Shown here piece by piece: positions 1 to 8,241 of a DNA stretch of 64,000 nt. The DNA lies in contig NZ_AEKT01000031.1 in the NCBI RefSeq assembly GCF_000193635.1, forward strand, positions 1-64,000, written 5' to 3'. Under the pieces are notes generated by a model that had not been told where the DNA came from, ran no database searches, and saw only the letters and a list, made by a program, of their open reading frames with translations. Every line of letters starts with the position of its first letter. Position 1 is the first letter of the stretch. A program made the translations under genes and the position numbers. Source of the stretch: Weissella cibaria KACC 11862. GTDB lineage: Bacteria; Bacillota; Bacilli; Lactobacillales; Lactobacillaceae.

Positions 1-28
1 ACAACACACGAACGATTTTTAATATTGT

Positions 29-490
29 TTAATCTTCCACTTGATCAGGATGATTTTCAGCAAATTCAACTTCTTTACGTTCTTCTTCATGCGCTAAATC
101 AGCTAAATGGCGACGTGACCAGCGATATGCAATCAACACAACAATCAATAACGCGATGGCCGCGGCTTGAATCAATACGCCAATCGTATCAGCATGATAT
201 ACCAATAAATTACGCAATAAAGCTGTAATACCAATATACATAAAATTCTGTAATGAAATACGATCTTGCACAAAATACTCTTTTGTTAAGACCACGAACT
301 CGAAGAACAAGAACGTTTCCAAAATCGTTTCAGTCACTGCGTAAAAATCAACTTCTAAATCGGTGTGCAACACCATCGTACCTAAATTCCAAAGATCCTT
401 AAAAAAGAATCCGACCATGGCAATGCCCAAAATGAGCATCGCCACGTCTAGTACAATGCCATAACCCTTCTCGATAAATTTTCGATTCAT
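29..490 (-). CDS. PsiE-family membrane protein
   Basis: A 153-residue membrane protein that resembles the phosphate-starvation-inducible PsiE family. Four hydrophobic segments lie near residues 10-30, 54-72, 79-98 and 103-124, followed by a charged, acidic tail. The family is widespread but its biochemical role is not established, so membrane location is the firm part of the call. The ATG is preceded by GGAGGG at good spacing. It is transcribed in the same direction as the CDF-like gene upstream, with a gap of about 75 bp and no obvious terminator between them, so they may be co-transcribed. Confidence 0.75.
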   Translation of the reverse strand: MNRKFIEKGYGIVLDVAMLILGIAMVGFFFKDLWNLGTMVLHTDLEVDFYAVTETILETFLFFEFVVLTKEYFVQDRISLQNFMYIGITALLRNLLVYHADTIGVLIQAAAIALLIVVLIAYRWSRRHLADLAHEEERKEVEFAENHPDQVED

Positions 491-566
491 ATGGCTACCC
501 TCCAGTAGTTCTTACTTCTAATCATAACAAACCCCACCTAAAAAGTACCGCATAACTTGTCTCAAA

Positions 567-1169
567 CTATTTTTCAAACAATTCCAAGCCTTCACGACCA
601 ATGTAAATCGCAAAGATAACGGCCGCAACCGCATCAGCCCACCACAAACCAAATAATGCTGTTAACAGCATGCCCAGCAAAACCAAGGCCGCTAACACGG
701 CACACGCCACGTTACACATCGCATCTTCGCGTAGGGCTTCCGAGCCAATTTGGGCACCTAATCGTCGCTTCATCGTTGTCATAACTGGCATCAAAACCAC
801 TGACGCAATCGCCACAACTAAGCCAATACCACTTTCACCCGGCACTTCATGTTGCACTAAATTGATAACTGACGTGACGATAACGTAAGTTGCCAATAAT
901 AATAAAATTGCCTTCACAATTTTCGAAGCACGTCGTTCAACAGTCAATACCCGCTCATTATCAGCACCATCATATTCTGCCCGCAGTCGCCAAATCAACA
1001 CGCCCCCCGCGATGACTTCCAAGAGCGCATCCAAGCCAAAAGCAATCAACAAAATCGAACCAGCTTGCAGACCGGCTGAAACACCCAACACAAATTCAAG
1101 TGCCATCCAAGCGATTGAAATCACTTCCAATTGAATGCCCTTCGCTAATAATTTTTGTTTCACTATCAT
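567..1169 (-). CDS. Cation-efflux (CDF)-like membrane protein
   Basis: About 200 residues with six hydrophobic segments arranged as in the cation diffusion facilitator family. Acidic positions expected in transmembrane helices are present (GLDALLE in the second, REDAMCN and WADAVAA later), but the classical HxxxD metal sites are altered and there is no cytosolic C-terminal domain. Metal transport is therefore family-based inference. I chose the ATG at 1169 (MIVKQ) because GGGGGA lies just upstream. A TATAAT box at 1211-1216 would place transcription start inside any longer reading frame. Confidence 0.65.
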   Translation of the reverse strand: MIVKQKLLAKGIQLEVISIAWMALEFVLGVSAGLQAGSILLIAFGLDALLEVIAGGVLIWRLRAEYDGADNERVLTVERRASKIVKAILLLLATYVIVTSVINLVQHEVPGESGIGLVVAIASVVLMPVMTTMKRRLGAQIGSEALREDAMCNVACAVLAALVLLGMLLTALFGLWWADAVAAVIFAIYIGREGLELFEK

Positions 1170-1265
1170 TTCCCGTTCCCCCAAAATAATACATGTCATT
1201 TTCTTCATATATTATAACATAACTTTGAGAAACTGTGCACAAACAAAAAGTAAGCGCGGTAAATA

Positions 1266-1296
1266 TAAAAACGGTTGTTCCACGTGGAACAACCGC
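1266..1296 (-). terminator. Terminator of the APC permease gene
   Basis: A perfect 24-nt palindrome (1272-1295) is followed on the minus strand by a U-run, directly after the permease stop codon. The palindrome core is also a parS-like 16-mer. Confidence 0.85.
1276..1291. other. parS-like 16-mer
   Basis: TGTTCCACGTGGAACA is a perfect palindrome close to the ParB/Spo0J site consensus TGTTNCACGTGAAACA, with one mismatch. It sits in a terminator stem, so the palindromic form alone has another explanation. An identical copy lies at 50350-50365. Confidence 0.4.
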
Positions 1297-1302
1297 ATCC
1301 TA

Positions 1303-2700
1303 TTAATTCATCCGTGAATGTTTAATACCATACGTTAGGTACAAAATCAGTCCTAACACAAACCAAATAGCCGCTGCAATTAATGTTTCAACGTGTAATT
1401 GCGTAATCAAGAAGAACGTAAATACGGCTGACAAAATGGGCAACACTGGAAAACCGGGCATCTTATAACCATCTTGTTTCACATCAGCACGCTTACGTAA
1501 TGGCAAAATGCCTAGCGACACAACCATAAAGGCTAGTAACGTTCCCATATTAACCAGATCAACCAATTTGTCCAACGGTACCATACCGCCAAAGAATGCT
1601 ACTACAATCGTTGCAATTCCCAACGCGCGGTTTGGTTCACCCTTTTGGTTTAACTTCCCTAAATTACCGGGCAATAGACCATCACGGCCAACAGCATAGA
1701 TCAATCGTGATGACGCATAAAGCATCGTTGTCATCATAGTGAACATCCCAATCAATGCACCAATTGTAATAATTAAGGCCGCCCAATTTTGACCGACTTG
1801 TTGTAACGCAAACGCAGCCGGATCAGCCACATTTAGTTTGGTGTAGTGCACCATTCCTGTCAGCACGAACGCGACTAATCCATACAATATGGCTGCAATA
1901 ATCAACGTCCCAATAATTCCGATTGGCATGTCGCGCTTCGGATTTTTCACTTCAGCTGCTGAAGCCGATAAGGCGTCAAATCCAAGAAAGGCAAAGAAAA
2001 CCATCGACGTGCCGGCCAAGACACCTTGTACACCAAATGCGCCATGCATCCGCGCTGGAATCACTGGCATCAAATTACTGCTCTTAATAAAGAAGAACCC
2101 CACCACAATAAAAATAATGATAATCGCGACTTTCAACAAAACCATTGCGTTTTGAATTCGCTTCGATTCCTTCATACCACCACGTAACATTAACCCAATC
2201 AACAACACAATGATTACCGCAACCAGATTCACGTACGTCCCTTGGGCTGGATTGTAAGCTCCCGACAAGGCCGTGGGTAGTTTGAAGACCGGCGCTATCA
2301 AATTGGCAAAATAGGCTGACCAGCCGGTCGAAACTGCCGCGACCCCCAATGCATATTCCAAAATTAGTGCCCAACCTAGCACCCAACCAACAACTTCACC
2401 AAAAATAACGTTACCATACGAATATGCTGAGCCCGCAACCGGCATCGCTGAAGCAGTTTCCGAATATGCCATGGCCACTAACCCCGAAACAATTGCGGCA
2501 ATAATAAAACTAAAGACAACGCCTGGACCAGCGGTTGTCGCAGCAACCGTTCCTGGCAAAATAAAGATTCCGGTCCCGATGACCGCACCAATTCCCAAGC
2601 CAATCAAATCTTTCGCGGTCAGCGTTTTGGCAAAGTGTTCATCACTTTTTAAATACGCCGTCAACGATTCCTTCTTAAACATCCGTTGCCACAACTGCAT
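1303..2700 (-). CDS. APC-superfamily amino-acid permease, Phe-attenuated
   Basis: A 465-residue permease with about twelve membrane segments and the N-terminal APC signature (GLGIGAVIGTGIFILPG). It resembles the YfnA/CAT-type amino-acid permeases. The start at 2700 is fixed by AGGAGGTAGT just upstream. The longer open frame to 2805 runs through a strong terminator hairpin and is not credible. The leader transcript encodes a phenylalanine-rich peptide and folds into an attenuator, so phenylalanine, or aromatic amino acids generally, is the inferred substrate or signal. Sequence family alone would not reveal the substrate. Confidence 0.88.
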   Translation of the reverse strand: MQLWQRMFKKESLTAYLKSDEHFAKTLTAKDLIGLGIGAVIGTGIFILPGTVAATTAGPGVVFSFIIAAIVSGLVAMAYSETASAMPVAGSAYSYGNVIFGEVVGWVLGWALILEYALGVAAVSTGWSAYFANLIAPVFKLPTALSGAYNPAQGTYVNLVAVIIVLLIGLMLRGGMKESKRIQNAMVLLKVAIIIIFIVVGFFFIKSSNLMPVIPARMHGAFGVQGVLAGTSMVFFAFLGFDALSASAAEVKNPKRDMPIGIIGTLIIAAILYGLVAFVLTGMVHYTKLNVADPAAFALQQVGQNWAALIITIGALIGMFTMMTTMLYASSRLIYAVGRDGLLPGNLGKLNQKGEPNRALGIATIVVAFFGGMVPLDKLVDLVNMGTLLAFMVVSLGILPLRKRADVKQDGYKMPGFPVLPILSAVFTFFLITQLHVETLIAAAIWFVLGLILYLTYGIKHSRMN

Positions 2701-2723
2701 CCTACTACCTCCTATGAAACCAA

Positions 2724-2919
2724 TAAAAAAACACGTATCGGATAACACCAAAGTATCCGATACGTGTTTAAATGAGTTCCATGGTCTGCCCGCAGCAGTT
2801 AGCATGTCTCACACACTCGGATACTTTACCGTCATCCGAGTGTCCAACGCAAAATAACTTTACGATTGTTTCGGATGACTAACCGAAGAAAAACGTAAAG
2901 TTGAAAAACGCTTGCGTTG
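2724..2919 (-). promoter_or_regulatory. Four-segment transcription attenuator (Phe leader)
   Basis: In the minus-strand RNA, segment 1 (within the leader codons, 2919-2884) pairs with segment 2 (2875-2847) as three nested helices. Segment 2 also holds GTCATCCGA (2880-2872), complementary to TCGGATGAC in segment 3 (2840-2832). Segment 3 can otherwise pair with segment 4 (ACACTCGGAT at 2844-2835 with ATCCGAGTGT at 2823-2814). Freed segment 4 offers AAAGTATCCG (2828-2819), complementary to CGGATACTTT (2760-2751) in the 5' arm and loop of a 16-bp terminator (2770-2730) ending in a U-run. The ladder of exclusive pairings is seen directly; Phe control is inferred from the peptide. Confidence 0.78.
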
Positions 2920-2939
2920 TTGACAGGTGCATTTGCATG
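2880..2939 (-). CDS. Phenylalanine-rich leader peptide
   Basis: A 19-codon frame, MQMHLSTTQAFFNFTFFFG, with six phenylalanine codons in its last ten positions. AAAGGA lies about ten nt upstream of the ATG. The Phe codons fall inside segment 1 of the attenuator and the stop codon abuts segment 2. A ribosome stalled for charged tRNA-Phe would thus free segment 2, while one reaching the stop would cover it. This is the layout of classic amino-acid biosynthesis leaders such as pheA, here attached to a permease. Confidence 0.75.
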
Positions 2940-3142
2940 AATTTCATTTCCTTTTCTAATTGTTTAGGTTTTAACTCCCTAATCATAAGTGAGGAATTAA
3001 ATTTCGTCAACCATTTCTCAGTAAATACTCATACTGACTATTTGTAACCGCCTCGGAACACCTTAGAAATCGGATAATGGCGCGAACAGTTGGAAAAAGC
3101 ATATAATGTTAAGTAAGTATTCTAAATAACTGAGGTGGTTTC

Positions 3143-4381
3143 ATGTCGATCCGCACATATCATAATGCGCAAGTCTACGATGTTGCGCAAGCGAAATTCA
3201 TTCCTAATTCATGGTTCTCAGTTGATTTAACAACCGGGCGTATTACGGCTACCGGTACTGGCGCTACGCCTGCCGATGCTCAAGAACTTGTTGATTTAAA
3301 TAACAAGTTCATCACGCCTGGTATGATCAACACCCACGTTCACATCATTAATAAAGTCTTCCCATACGGGCCAAAAGCCTCACGCGAACCCTTCGAAATT
3401 GCAATGCAAGCCCAAGCTAACTTAAATGAAATGTTAGCTTCAGGGGTGACATACACCCGTGTTCTGGCAACTGCGCAAAGCTTCGATATTGGTATGCAAA
3501 AAATGACGCTGAATGGTCAATGGCGTGGCACTGGCGTTGTCGCATCTGGTCGTGCTTTCTCAACCATTGGTGGCCACGCTTCCAAGATTGGTGAAGCTTT
3601 GTCTGGTCCAGAAGAATTCCGGGCCGGTGTCCGCCGTCGGATTGAACAAGGTGCCCATGCGATTAAGTACATGGCGTCAGGTGGTATTGCGTTTGATCAA
3701 TTCGAGCAACCTGATATGCCACAAATGACGGAAGCTGAAATGGCTGCTGGCGTTGACGTGGCACACCGTCGCGGCATCAAGGTTGCGGCGCACGCGGAAG
3801 CTTTGCAAACTGTTAAAGAAGCCTTGCGCGCCGGCGTTGATTCGGTTGAGCACGCTTTTGTGATTGACGATGAGGCACTCGAATTATTCCAATCAACGGG
3901 TACATATTTAACGCCAACATTAGTGGCTCCTTATGTCATCATCAAGCGCGGTGATGGTTTGTTGCCACAGTGGATGGTCGACAAAGCCTACAAGTGGGTT
4001 GATTCACACTTTGCAGCCTTTGGTAAAGCGGCAAAGAATGGCGTTAATTTGGCACTGGGTACTGATGCTGGTTCACCATTGAACGGTTATGCTGACACTG
4101 CCCTTGAGGCTGAACTTTGGTCAATTGCCGGCGCAACTAACGCCCAAATCTTGCAGGCACTCTTCACGAATGCAGCTGATTTATTGCAAATTAGTGCTGA
4201 TTATGGTGAATTAGTTCCTGGCAAAATGGCTGATTTCGTCGTCTTTGATGCTAGCCCACTAGCTGACATTAAGGTACTCCAAGAGCCAAAGCGAGTGGCG
4301 AAGTTTGGTGAGTTCGTTGACACAACTGGCTTCCAAAATCCTTATATCTTACCTTTAGATAAAGGACATTTAGCTTATTAA
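3143..4381 (+). CDS. Metal-dependent amidohydrolase
   Basis: A 412-residue amidohydrolase-superfamily enzyme of the imidazolonepropionase/prolidase-like branch. Metal and catalytic residues are visible in order: HVH after PGMINT (near residue 65), the candidate carboxylated lysine in AIKYMASGG (near 175), AAHAEA (near 215), SVEHAF (near 235) and the catalytic aspartate in LGTDAGSP (near 310). It probably hydrolyses a cyclic amide, a dipeptide or a related bond in the cytoplasm; the substrate is unknown. A TATAAT box lies near 3103 and GAGGTGG precedes the ATG. It stands alone, ending in a bidirectional terminator. Confidence 0.85.
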   Translation: MSIRTYHNAQVYDVAQAKFIPNSWFSVDLTTGRITATGTGATPADAQELVDLNNKFITPGMINTHVHIINKVFPYGPKASREPFEIAMQAQANLNEMLASGVTYTRVLATAQSFDIGMQKMTLNGQWRGTGVVASGRAFSTIGGHASKIGEALSGPEEFRAGVRRRIEQGAHAIKYMASGGIAFDQFEQPDMPQMTEAEMAAGVDVAHRRGIKVAAHAEALQTVKEALRAGVDSVEHAFVIDDEALELFQSTGTYLTPTLVAPYVIIKRGDGLLPQWMVDKAYKWVDSHFAAFGKAAKNGVNLALGTDAGSPLNGYADTALEAELWSIAGATNAQILQALFTNAADLLQISADYGELVPGKMADFVVFDASPLADIKVLQEPKRVAKFGEFVDTTGFQNPYILPLDKGHLAY

Positions 4382-4392
4382 TAGTAGATTCT

Positions 4393-4441
4393 AAAAGGTC
4401 CCAACTCCTCCGCATTTGTTCGGAAGATTTGGGACCTTTTT
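4393..4441. terminator. Bidirectional terminator
   Basis: A 12-bp stem (AAAAGGTCCCAA with TTGGGACCTTTT) between two convergent genes, with A- and T-runs that can serve both strands. Confidence 0.85.
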
Positions 4442-4991
4442 ATCGCCATGTTCGTTGCATTGCTGAGAAGACAGCCAAAGTTGCCTTGGCATCCGCCAAA
4501 GCACGGTGCTTCTGCTTACCAATCTCGACATCATACGTCGCAGCCAAACCCGATAATGAAATATCATTAGGATTACCATTTAAGGCCCCGTGGAGCTGTT
4601 GCGTATCAAAAATTTTACCATTCGTGTGCCACTTACCTAAATCATGATAGCGGAGCCCCTCTTTGACTAACTGCACATCCCCATCAACAATCGCGTGGCC
4701 AACAACCGGATATTCGCCAACAAACTTCATAAACCGGCTCAACGCCCGTTCTTCCGACAAACCGTTATGAATCATATCCAACGTAATCCAGCCGTGTTCC
4801 CCACCCATGGATTGTGAAATGAATTTAAATGACGCCATTCCACTGCCCTTGGGCGGGTTATTAACAATCACGGAAAATTTTTCAATATCTTTACCGGTGG
4901 TAATTTTCAAAGCCCCAATTTCAATAATTTGATTACTACCGTTCATCTCTAAATCGAAAACGACATAATCCTTCAATTCTGTAAATAGCAT
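4440..4991 (-). CDS. DEDDh 3'-5' exonuclease, DnaQ-like
   Basis: A 183-residue single-domain exonuclease of the DnaQ/RNase T fold. Exo I is VVFDLEMNG near residue 10, Exo II includes VVGHAIVDGD near 95, and Exo III is HRALADAKAT near 155, giving the DEDDh set that binds two metal ions. It lacks polymerase or BRCT domains, so it may act in repair proofreading or RNA trimming. The ATG at 4991 is chosen because GGGGAG lies nine nt upstream; the frame opens eleven codons earlier. Confidence 0.82.
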   Translation of the reverse strand: MLFTELKDYVVFDLEMNGSNQIIEIGALKITTGKDIEKFSVIVNNPPKGSGMASFKFISQSMGGEHGWITLDMIHNGLSEERALSRFMKFVGEYPVVGHAIVDGDVQLVKEGLRYHDLGKWHTNGKIFDTQQLHGALNGNPNDISLSGLAATYDVEIGKQKHRALADAKATLAVFSAMQRTWR

Positions 4992-5117
4992 TAACAATAC
5001 TCCCCGCTCGTTTGTTTCTCTCAAGTATACGCTTCACCGACGAACTCTTCACTTGCATTTACTTCAAGTCAGCGTAAAGTTAAGATTGTCAATTATACAG
5101 AACAGGAGATTTTCCCC

Positions 5118-5480
5118 ATGAAATCACTCGCAAAGTACAATAAGTTGCGTCGAAACTTCAACATGGAAAGCCACCGTGGTCTACAGCTCGACGAACACGG
5201 TAATACCGATGTTTTTGAGGGTGTCCAAGTCACGGTTTTAGTTAAGGATGATCAAGCAACGATGATTTTCATCGATTCAGAGGATGCTGATAGCGACGAA
5301 GCTGGTCGCGCATTCGTTGCCTTCGAGCACGGCATGAGCTGGTCATCGCAGGAGTTCTTCAACGCCTACATGGCCGTTCACGAAAACCCCGACGAACCAG
5401 CTGTTGCGACAGCAAACGGCATCCAAGTGACCCACAAAATCGATGCAAACGGGTTGCACATCAAAATTGTGCCAGCTTAA
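5118..5480 (+). CDS. Uncharacterised small protein, paralogue of the 57.9 kb gene
   Basis: A 120-residue acidic soluble protein with no recognised domain, signal or membrane segment. Its centre (FVAFEHGMSWSSQEFFNAYM) and C-terminus align with the 127-residue protein at 57924-58307 (FQGFEFGMNWTHPSFIGAFL), and lengths and spacing match. The two form a small paralogous family of unknown role. AGGAG precedes the ATG. The gene stands alone between terminators. Confidence 0.75.
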   Translation: MKSLAKYNKLRRNFNMESHRGLQLDEHGNTDVFEGVQVTVLVKDDQATMIFIDSEDADSDEAGRAFVAFEHGMSWSSQEFFNAYMAVHENPDEPAVATANGIQVTHKIDANGLHIKIVPA

Positions 5481-5490
5481 TTTGCGCAAA

Positions 5491-5530
5491 TAAAATGACC
5501 GCCAGGCTAAAATTCCTGGCGGTCATTTTA
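5491..5530. terminator. Bidirectional terminator
   Basis: A 16-bp stem (TAAAATGACCGCCAGG and its complement) lies between the small orphan gene and the convergent FabK-like gene. Confidence 0.85.
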
Positions 5531-5555
5531 TTTATCACAGCAGCTATTGGTCTTA

Positions 5556-6491
5556 TTAATACGTAATCTTCAAATTCTTAACAACGGCTTCGGCTTCATT
5601 GAACAAACCTTCAATGATGTCCTTAACCGGACGCTTGCTGTTAACCATACCCGCAATTTCGCCGGCCATGACTGAACCATTTTCAACATCGCCATCAAAG
5701 ACAGCCTTTGAAAGTGATCCCAATGATAATTCTTCTAGCGCATCACGTGACGCACCTGAATATTCAAGCTCCAAATACTTTGCAATCATTGGATTCTTAA
5801 TTGAACGAACTGGCGCACCAGAACGGCGACCCGTCACAGTTGTGGCCGTATCATTAGCTTCCAAAACGGCTTGCTTAAAGGCATCTGGTACTGGCGTTTC
5901 ATCAGCTGTTAAGAAGATTGTGCCGGCTTGGATACCTTGTGCGCCCAAAGCGTAAGCAGCGGCTACACCACGACCATCACCAATCCCACCCGCAGCAATA
6001 ACGGGAATATTCACGGCTGATGCTACTTGTGGTACCAAGGCCATCGTTGTCGTCTCACCAACGTGACCACCAGATTCCATTCCTTCAGCTACAACCGCAA
6101 CGGCGCCCAAATCTTCCATCTTCTTTGCCAACTTAACTGATGGAATAACTGGAATAACCTTGATACCAGCCTCCTTCAAAGCAGGCATGTATGGCTTAGG
6201 CGTACCGGCACCCGTCATAACGATTGGCACTTGTTCTTCGATAATGACATCAACCATGTCAGGAATGTTGTTCATCATCAACATCAAGTTAACGGCGAAT
6301 GGCTTATCTGTGCCGGCCTTAACTTTACGGATTTCTTCACGCAAGCCTTCCTTATCAAACCCAGCTGATGTCAAAACACCCAATCCACCGGCATTTGAAA
6401 CGGCGATAACTAACTCATGACGTGAAATGCGCGCCATTGATCCTTGAATCAAGGGATACTTGGTTCCTAAAATTTCTGCAACAGTTGCCAT
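5556..6491 (-). CDS. FabK-like / nitronate monooxygenase-family flavoenzyme
   Basis: A 311-residue FMN-dependent TIM-barrel protein of the 2-nitropropane dioxygenase/FabK family. The N-terminal PLIQGSMARIS, central MESGGHVGE, phosphate-binding VIAAGGIGDG and ALGAQGIQAGT motifs are all present. It could be an enoyl-ACP reductase (FabK) or a nitronate monooxygenase. No fatty-acid biosynthesis genes lie next to it; its partner is the CoA-transferase 23 bp upstream in the same operon, so a role in acyl-CoA or unsaturated short-chain acid metabolism is inferred. Confidence 0.8.
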   Translation of the reverse strand: MATVAEILGTKYPLIQGSMARISRHELVIAVSNAGGLGVLTSAGFDKEGLREEIRKVKAGTDKPFAVNLMLMMNNIPDMVDVIIEEQVPIVMTGAGTPKPYMPALKEAGIKVIPVIPSVKLAKKMEDLGAVAVVAEGMESGGHVGETTTMALVPQVASAVNIPVIAAGGIGDGRGVAAAYALGAQGIQAGTIFLTADETPVPDAFKQAVLEANDTATTVTGRRSGAPVRSIKNPMIAKYLELEYSGASRDALEELSLGSLSKAVFDGDVENGSVMAGEIAGMVNSKRPVKDIIEGLFNEAEAVVKNLKITY

Positions 6492-6514
6492 AATAATGTC
6501 TCCTTTTTATCTCG

Positions 6515-8083
6515 TTAAATTTCTGATTGGTTAACAAGGGCAGAAAGACCACCCCATTCTTCTGCAAACAATCCAGCATCCATCTGCTTTAGATCATCAC
6601 TAATAATAGGCTTGAAATCCATGTGAGCCAAAATGTCAGCATCCAAATCCATACCTGGTGCAATTTCGGTCAACATCAAGCCAGCAGGCGTCAATTCAAA
6701 CACCGCACGCTCCGTAACATAAACAACGGGTTGTTGATTTTCAGCAGCGTATTGACCTGAGAACGTAATTTGTTCCACACTAGCCACAAACTTTGGAAAA
6801 CGACCTTCTTGATCGATTACCAACTGACCGTCTGCAATGTGTTCTTTCAAACCAGCGGCAGTAAACGTACCAGCAAACACCAATTTCTTCGCCGTTTGTG
6901 AGATGTCAATAAAGCCACCAGCACCAGCGACACGCCCATTGAACTTCGATACATTCACGTTACCAGTTGCATCCGTTTGTGCCAACCCAAGGACTGACAA
7001 ATCGATTCCGCCACCATCGTAAAAGTCGAATTGCGCATCCATATCAACCGTTGCCTGTGAATTATAGGCGTGACCAAAGTCCTTCAAACCAGCTGGCACA
7101 CCGCCAACTGAGCCCGCTTCAGTCGTCAAAACAAAGTCATCATTAACGCCTTCCTCAGCAGCAACAGCGGAGACGTTAACCGGAATACCAACACCTAAGT
7201 TCAAAATTGCACCTGACCGCAATTCCATCGCGGCACGACGCGCAATGACTTTTTTCGCATCCAGTGGCAATGCGGGTACAGATTGCAACGGTACGCGAAT
7301 TTCACCAGAGAAAGCTGGGTTATACAACGTATTTTCCGTTTGATATTGATTTTCAGGTTGTGCAACAACAATGTGATCAACCAAAATACCAGGTACCTTA
7401 ACTTGCTTAGGGTTAAGGGTGTTCGTCTCCGCCAAAGCTTCCACTTGGGCAATTACAATACCACCAGAATTGTGAGCTGCTTGCGCGATAGCCTGGACTT
7501 CCATGTCCAACCCTTCCTTATCAAGCGTGATGTTACCAGCTTCGTCAGCATATGTTCCACGAATCAAGGCCACGTTGATTGGGAAAGTTGGATAACGCAA
7601 CCAGTCTTCACCATCCAAAGAAATCTTTTTAACAATTTCTTCAGTCGTCACCCGATTCATTTTGGCACCTTCGATATCTGGATCCACAAATGTGCCCAAA
7701 CCAATCTTCGTAATGACACCAGGGCCCTTTGTAGCGATGTCATGATACATACGTGTGATGACACCTTGTGGCAAGTTATAAGCTTCTAACTCATTGTTAT
7801 TGATTGCTTCACCCAACCGAGGCGAGGCAGCAGCAATACCACCAATCCAGCGCTTCAACAACCCTGGGGCTGCCAAATGGCTCATCCCTTTTTGATCACG
7901 ATTACCAACCGCACTAGAATGCATCGCCGTCAAACCCTGTGGGTGTGACTCACTGGCGTAACGTTCCTCTAGCGCAATCAAAAGTTCCTCTGCAACGCCA
8001 GCAAGGCCAAACCCGCTGACTGCAATTGTATCATTATCTTTAATCAAGTTTACAGCTTCACTTGCTGAAATAACCTTGCTCAT
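6515..8083 (-). CDS. Acyl-CoA:acetate/3-ketoacid (propionate-type) CoA-transferase
   Basis: A 522-residue fused alpha/beta CoA-transferase, the usual length for propionate CoA-transferase. The first half carries VSGFGLAGV and the second half carries TTEAGSVGGVPAG, whose glutamate forms the covalent CoA thioester in the family. It would exchange CoA between short-chain acids. It is first in a two-gene operon with the FabK-like flavoenzyme and divergent from a LysR regulator that probably controls it through the inverted repeat at 8124-8154. Confidence 0.88.
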   Translation of the reverse strand: MSKVISASEAVNLIKDNDTIAVSGFGLAGVAEELLIALEERYASESHPQGLTAMHSSAVGNRDQKGMSHLAAPGLLKRWIGGIAAASPRLGEAINNNELEAYNLPQGVITRMYHDIATKGPGVITKIGLGTFVDPDIEGAKMNRVTTEEIVKKISLDGEDWLRYPTFPINVALIRGTYADEAGNITLDKEGLDMEVQAIAQAAHNSGGIVIAQVEALAETNTLNPKQVKVPGILVDHIVVAQPENQYQTENTLYNPAFSGEIRVPLQSVPALPLDAKKVIARRAAMELRSGAILNLGVGIPVNVSAVAAEEGVNDDFVLTTEAGSVGGVPAGLKDFGHAYNSQATVDMDAQFDFYDGGGIDLSVLGLAQTDATGNVNVSKFNGRVAGAGGFIDISQTAKKLVFAGTFTAAGLKEHIADGQLVIDQEGRFPKFVASVEQITFSGQYAAENQQPVVYVTERAVFELTPAGLMLTEIAPGMDLDADILAHMDFKPIISDDLKQMDAGLFAEEWGGLSALVNQSEI

Positions 8084-8123
8084 GGTTGTTACCTCTTTAT
8101 TTTCGGTATAAAATAAACTAAAT

Positions 8124-8154
8124 ATAAGTGAAGTTTGTTACCTAAATCACTTAT
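8124..8154. promoter_or_regulatory. Probable LysR operator
   Basis: An 8-bp inverted repeat, ATAAGTGA and TCACTTAT separated by 15 nt, lies in the divergent region between the CoA-transferase and LysR genes. Position and spacing suit a LysR-type dimer site. Binding is inferred. Confidence 0.6.
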
Positions 8155-8241
8155 CAACACTATCTAGTATACGCATTTGTGAAAGAACGAACACACTAAA
8201 AAAGTTAGTTACCCCAACCAAAAGTTGCGCAGGAGGTCACC

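Noticed and set aside
2701-2805. N-terminal extension of the 1.3 kb permease frame up to 2805
   Set aside because: The frame runs through a strong terminator stem and lacks a ribosome site, whereas AGGAGGTAGT lies before the ATG at 2700.
2724-2919. T-box or lysine riboswitch as explanation of the permease leader
   Set aside because: The conserved T-box sequence and the lysine-riboswitch core are absent, while a Phe-rich leader frame and a consistent pairing ladder are present.
5531-5548. 17-nt match TTTATCACAGCAGCTAT shared with 53810-53826
   Set aside because: A single match of this length is not clearly beyond chance in 64 kb, and flanks show no further similarity.
7283-7789. 168-codon plus-strand frame antisense to the CoA-transferase
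   Set aside because: It is a shadow of a well-supported gene, without start signals or recognisable protein features.
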